Source: Pontederia crassipes
Taxonomy: Eukaryota > Streptophyta > Magnoliopsida > Commelinales > Pontederiaceae
Length of the DNA: 64,000 nt
Reading direction: 5' to 3'
NCBI GenBank assembly: GCA_030549335.1
Contig: CM060197.1
Location: 46,961,654-47,025,653 of the forward strand
Below are positions 60,202 to 64,000 of this stretch, piece after piece. A model generated the notes under the pieces. It saw only the letters and a list, made by a program, of their open reading frames with translations. It had not been told where the DNA came from and made no database searches. The position numbers were made by a program, and so were the translations under genes. The stretch's first letter is position 1; the number at the start of each line of letters is the position of its first letter.

Positions 60202-60780
60202 ATATTAGTGGTGGAGGGAAATTCTATGATGTTATAATTAATTGGGTTAGTGGGTTTAGGATTTTATATCATTTACTATTTTAATTAATGATATTAATTG
60301 ATAACTTTGTTATGAATTAGATAGGAAATTTTAAAAAAAAATAAGCCTTACACTTCTCTAATTTAACTCCACAGATTAAAAATAAATAAATCTTAAAAAA
60401 TATTAAAACTAAAAAAAAAAGAAAGATAGGAATGATGAGTAAAAAAATAATGTAATTAAATTTCATAACATTGATCCTTAGAATTATACAAATTTTCAAG
60501 AATTTTATATAATGATTGTAATATAAGAGTTTATGCTATTGAAGATTATATGGTTTTAAACTGGGTGAGAGTATAGGAATTGATTTGAAAGTTTAATAAG
60601 CTTGTTCATGCACTGACATTCACATAGATATGGAGAAATTTTAGGGAAAAATCTGTGTGCATGCATTCATGCACTCACCTGCATATTCATTCCCTCATTT
60701 TAGGTATAACCTCCGCCTTTTGAATTCATGCACCACCTGCATATCCATGCATTTATCCACATTAAATATATGCATGAATG
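60202..60780. repeat. Upstream block of duplication unit C (partial)
   Basis: It aligns with 43841-44400. The earlier part of the block is missing, replaced by CACTA-2. Confidence 0.8.
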
Positions 60781-60826
60781 TGGAAATCTAGGTATAACCT
60801 CCGTCTTTTGAAACTCCAGGTTCGCC

Positions 60827-60833
60827 TATAAAA
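60827..60833 (+). promoter_or_regulatory. TATA box of inhibitor gene 3
   Basis: TATAAAA in the same context (TTCGCCTATAAAATGAAAAT) as in gene 2, with the duplicated AGGTATAACCTCCG box just before it. Confidence 0.6.
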
Positions 60834-60926
60834 TGAAAATCAATGTGTATCATGGGTATGCCTTCTTGACACTAGTTCTTGGGAAAATATCTATTGAACC
60901 ACATCTTCGCTTCGACTTCATATAAG

Positions 60927-61409
60927 GTAAGAATTATATATTCTTTAGCTCTTGCATTAAATAGAAACAAAAGGAGATGAAACAGCTTTACCTACATCCA
61001 TTTTACGCACGCAATCGTGCATGCATCAACAGCTTCAGAGTTTGATCCTGTGACAAATTCCTACGTTCCTTTCTTATCTTATTGGACGTGTTAAAGGATG
61101 TACATGAATGAAAATAAGGGTGTACACAAGTTCGAATTTCACAAGTGGAACAATTGTACCTCCTTATTTTCAATATTTTCTTTGTATTAAATCCGTGGAC
61201 ATCCTTTTCTAACTGAAAACAAGGATATACACGAATTATATCCAAAACTATCTCTCTAATCAATGTGTTTGTGTATGCCAATATCTCAATATCTATAAAT
61301 TTATGTGCACAGCGATCTAAGATTATAACAATCGTCTTTTGCTATAAACTGATATGGCTAGACATAAACACATGTACTAAATGAATCTTATGTTTTGTAT
61401 TATGTGTAG
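60927..61409 (+). other. Probable 5'-UTR intron of inhibitor gene 3
   Basis: Donor AAG|GTAAGA and acceptor GTGTAG, as in the other two genes. Confidence 0.5.
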
Positions 61410-61447
61410 TTTCCGGAGGCCTCGGTGAGGGTGGGAGTTCAGAAACG

Positions 61448-61808
61448 ATGTCAAAAACGATATTATATTGTCCTGGTAAGCTTGAGCTAATAAATTATAA
61501 TTTCATATGAACGTGCATGTTCCAAGTTACAAGTTTCTATTCGCCATGGATCCCATGTAAGTACGTTTCTACTTAGGATCTCCATTAATAATCTAGCTAA
61601 GAATTATACAGGAAAAGCCGCATGGCCAGAGCTCGTTGGAGTGCCGATGAGGAAAGCAGCTGACATTATCGAGTCGGAGAACCAGTGGGTGAAGGCGATC
61701 ATCGTGAAGCGCGGTTGTGAATTCGTGACAATGGATTACCGATGCGATAGGGTTTGGGTTTGGGCGGACATTAACCAGCTGGTGGTCAAGATGCCTATCA
61801 TCGGATAG
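61448..61808 (+). CDS. Potato-type-I serine protease inhibitor, copy 3
   Basis: Exon 1 is 61448-61475 (MSKTILYCP plus one base, donor GTAAGC) and exon 2 is 61612-61808, giving 74 residues. The gene is too short and split to stand out as an open frame. Exon 1 has a 12-base in-frame insertion relative to the other copies, apparently from a small local repeat of AAACGAT. The body matches copies 1 and 2 (GKAAWPELVGV, the loop EFVTMDYRCDRVWVW with Met P1, VKMPIIG). The segment after ESEN reads QWVKAII where the others have PAVTAII, replacing the conserved Pro of the ENP turn, which may weaken the fold. It keeps RG before the loop Cys as in copy 1, and DINQL as in copy 2. The frame is intact. Confidence 0.88.
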
Positions 61809-62330
61809 AATCCAACAGATCGATCCTGATCTTGATCATAACCGGTCCTAAGTAATAAATGTATGCATGGATAATGATTAGTAATAAAGGTCTGAAATAA
61901 AGTAATTTGGAATACCCCATGCTTGATAGGTCGATGCATTAATTCGTGAAGGACATCCATCTATGTGGTTTATGTTTTCAAAGAACTAGCTTGCTTGTTA
62001 ATATCGTCTTTATTCAGAATTAAACGTTAATTATACATGGAACTAATTAACTAATTAATCACCTCATGCTATTAATTTTGAAAGTTTTTATCCCGATGGC
62101 ACATTGTATAGCCACAACTAGAACTACAAGATTATTCAACATGCGATACTGTCATATTGCAATGATCCTTGAATGCAATAAAAAGTATTCTTTTGAAGGG
62201 AAAAAGTACAATTTAAAGTATACATGAATTAACTCTAACTTAAATATGAATATAAATAATTTTATAATTTTCAGATCTATTCATGTGACACAGAACAACC
62301 TCCAACATCCGCCAATTATCTATTAGATAA
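61809..62330. repeat. Downstream block of duplication unit C (partial)
   Basis: It aligns with 33116-33630 and 45450-45960, then stops abruptly near 62330, inside the unidentified conserved stretch. Confidence 0.75.
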
Positions 62331-63385
62331 AAGGAATATGTTCATGGTTAAAATAACAAAAGTAATTATTCATAGTTGGGATAGTTATAACAAGCTTAGC
62401 ACCAAGTGATACTGAAATATGCTCCTTCATGTGAATATTAATGCATGCGAAAGTGATGGATCCATATTCAAGGATTTACTTTATCGATAAAAGATTTCTT
62501 GTAGTATCTTTGTATTTTCCAAACAAAAGATTGCTTCAATATTATTGATTGAGGCTTATTTGCATGTGATTCAATTTTCAACTAGGCAACATAATCGTGC
62601 GATGCGTGACTATAAATCAGATTTTTTTAAATATTTTATATATAACAAATATATTAGTTAAACTTATAAGAACAAGTCGAAATAATTTTTAATATACTAA
62701 GTACTAAAATTTTGATTTAATCTTAATTATTATTCAGAATTTGTTTGTATAAATATGTGATAAAGAAAGTGAAGCATGCATGATTTTCATCAAATGATTA
62801 AATGTATGAACTACAATAGTTAATAGTATGATACATATTTTTGTGTATATGTATACATCCAAACAGGAAAAATATATGAGGCACAGATATTTATAAAATA
62901 GAATATGGTAACATTTATATGTAACTGTATATCCATATTACAAATAAAAGTAGAAAGAATATTTAATAGAATATATGTTATCTGCTATGGATGGAGAATA
63001 TGTAGGAGAGATGAAAAAGTAAAGAAGAAATAAATAGAACTTTTAATTACTTGGTTGCATACAATTAACTGTAAATAAATTAATATGAATATGATGTATC
63101 AGTTCTACCCACTTTCCAATAAATATTTTTTTATGACAATCAATTAACATTCTAGAGTTCCAAGTTTATTGTCTCTTAGCTTTTTTCTCAATGCACAATA
63201 TTAACAACCACTGATGCGGTAGAATTGATGGCAGGATAGAGGAGAAATGATTAAAAAGTTCCTTTCATACTAATAATTTCATGTTGCCGAAATGAATTAA
63301 AATGATTACATATAATTTAGAGATTGTTTTATAAAATTTAGAGAAATGATTAAAAAGTTACTTTCATAAAATTAGATTTTAATAA
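62331..63385. other. AT-rich intergenic sequence, nothing recognised
   Basis: No match to other parts of the window and no gene-like reading. It separates unit C from the start of the next unit. Confidence 0.4.
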
Positions 63386-64000
63386 CATTGATTTATGTGT
63401 ATCATGTATCATCTCAAAAAGTAATTATTCACTTTTTCAACTTTGGAAACTGATCGTTCACGAATTAATTAAGTAAAAAACTGAACAGGAGTTCTGAAAC
63501 TGAAAAAGCTGAGCATTGATGCAATGTTGGATTAACAAAGTTAAATCACTCAGACAGAAAGTACAACTCACAAAAATTTATAAAAATCTATTAAGAGTTA
63601 AAATTAAATAATTGGAGGGGAGTTGTACGATAGAAAGAGATGGATTGAATAATTGGAGGTTACATTATGCATGTTAAAATTTAAATGCGTAAAAATTCAC
63701 AAGTTAAATTTTGCAATCAATTGTTTGATAGAATAATTATTTGTAACAATCAATTGACCGTTCGGATTCCAAATTTATTAGCTCTTAATATTTCTTCTTA
63801 AATGTATCATATTAATAGCCATCAGTTATCTCATATTTTTTTTGTATAATAATCACTATCTTTTATGTGAGGGAAAACAATGTACGAAGTAAATAAAGAT
63901 GTTTTAGAAAAAGAAATATATAAATGTATACAATCTATTAATATAATTGATTTAAATCTTTCATATTATTTAATATTTATTTATTTTTAATGTATGGAGT
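63386..64000. repeat. Start of a further duplication unit (D)
   Basis: It aligns with 42725-43440 and with 29570-29690 plus 30702-31310, without the Mutator-like element. It runs off the window at the start of the hairpin (ATGGAGT). Confidence 0.78.

Noticed and set aside
62331-63385. Possible continuation of the duplication unit
   Set aside because: No wording shared with the matching parts of units A or B could be found; left as unassigned intergenic DNA.

Overview
This is nuclear DNA from a flowering plant. The GC-rich, strongly biased exons of the transporter gene at the left edge, together with Copia, Athila, CACTA and Mutator-type elements, suggest a monocot, but species and order cannot be read from the sequence. 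Host genes are few. One broken or mis-assembled transporter gene lies at the left edge, and a tandem family of small potato-type-I protease inhibitor genes fills the right half. Most of the rest is transposon fossils, many nested.

Layout. 52-2543: last two exons of an NPF (NRT1/PTR) transporter with one reading-frame break. 2556-7195: a Tork-like Copia element inserted 12 bp past the transporter stop codon. 8264-10755: a non-autonomous CACTA element. 11400-12132: a GC-rich low-complexity island. 12133-28680: the end of an old Gypsy-type element, one LTR of which was split by a 12.4-kb Athila element (12238-24624, minus strand) and by an Athila-family solo LTR in the opposite orientation (25841-28438). 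29693-30701: a Mutator-like element with inverted ends and a G/C-run interior.

28700-64000 is a segmental duplication array. Its unit is, in order, an AT-rich leader, an upstream/promoter block, a protease inhibitor gene, a downstream block, an alpha-amylase relic on the minus strand, and a GC-rich tail. Three inhibitor genes look intact (exons 32750-32765/32916-33115, 45084-45099/45250-45446 and 61448-61475/61612-61808). A fourth survives only as a 3' end near 28700, and three further first exons sit inside the alpha-amylase relics. A new unit starts at about 63390 and runs off the window. Elements present in one copy and absent from the others order the events: the Mutator-like element, the second Copia element (49643-55059) and two solo LTRs (41811-42177 and 57695-58590, each with a perfect 5-bp target duplication) came after or during the amplification.

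The inhibitors are predicted to be about 7-8 kDa proteins of the potato inhibitor I / barley CI-2 family with methionine at the P1 site, so chymotrypsin- or subtilisin-like proteases are the likely targets. The copies share a TATA box, a probable 5'-UTR intron and a duplicated promoter box, so they are probably regulated alike. No CRISPR, operon or prokaryotic feature is expected or seen.
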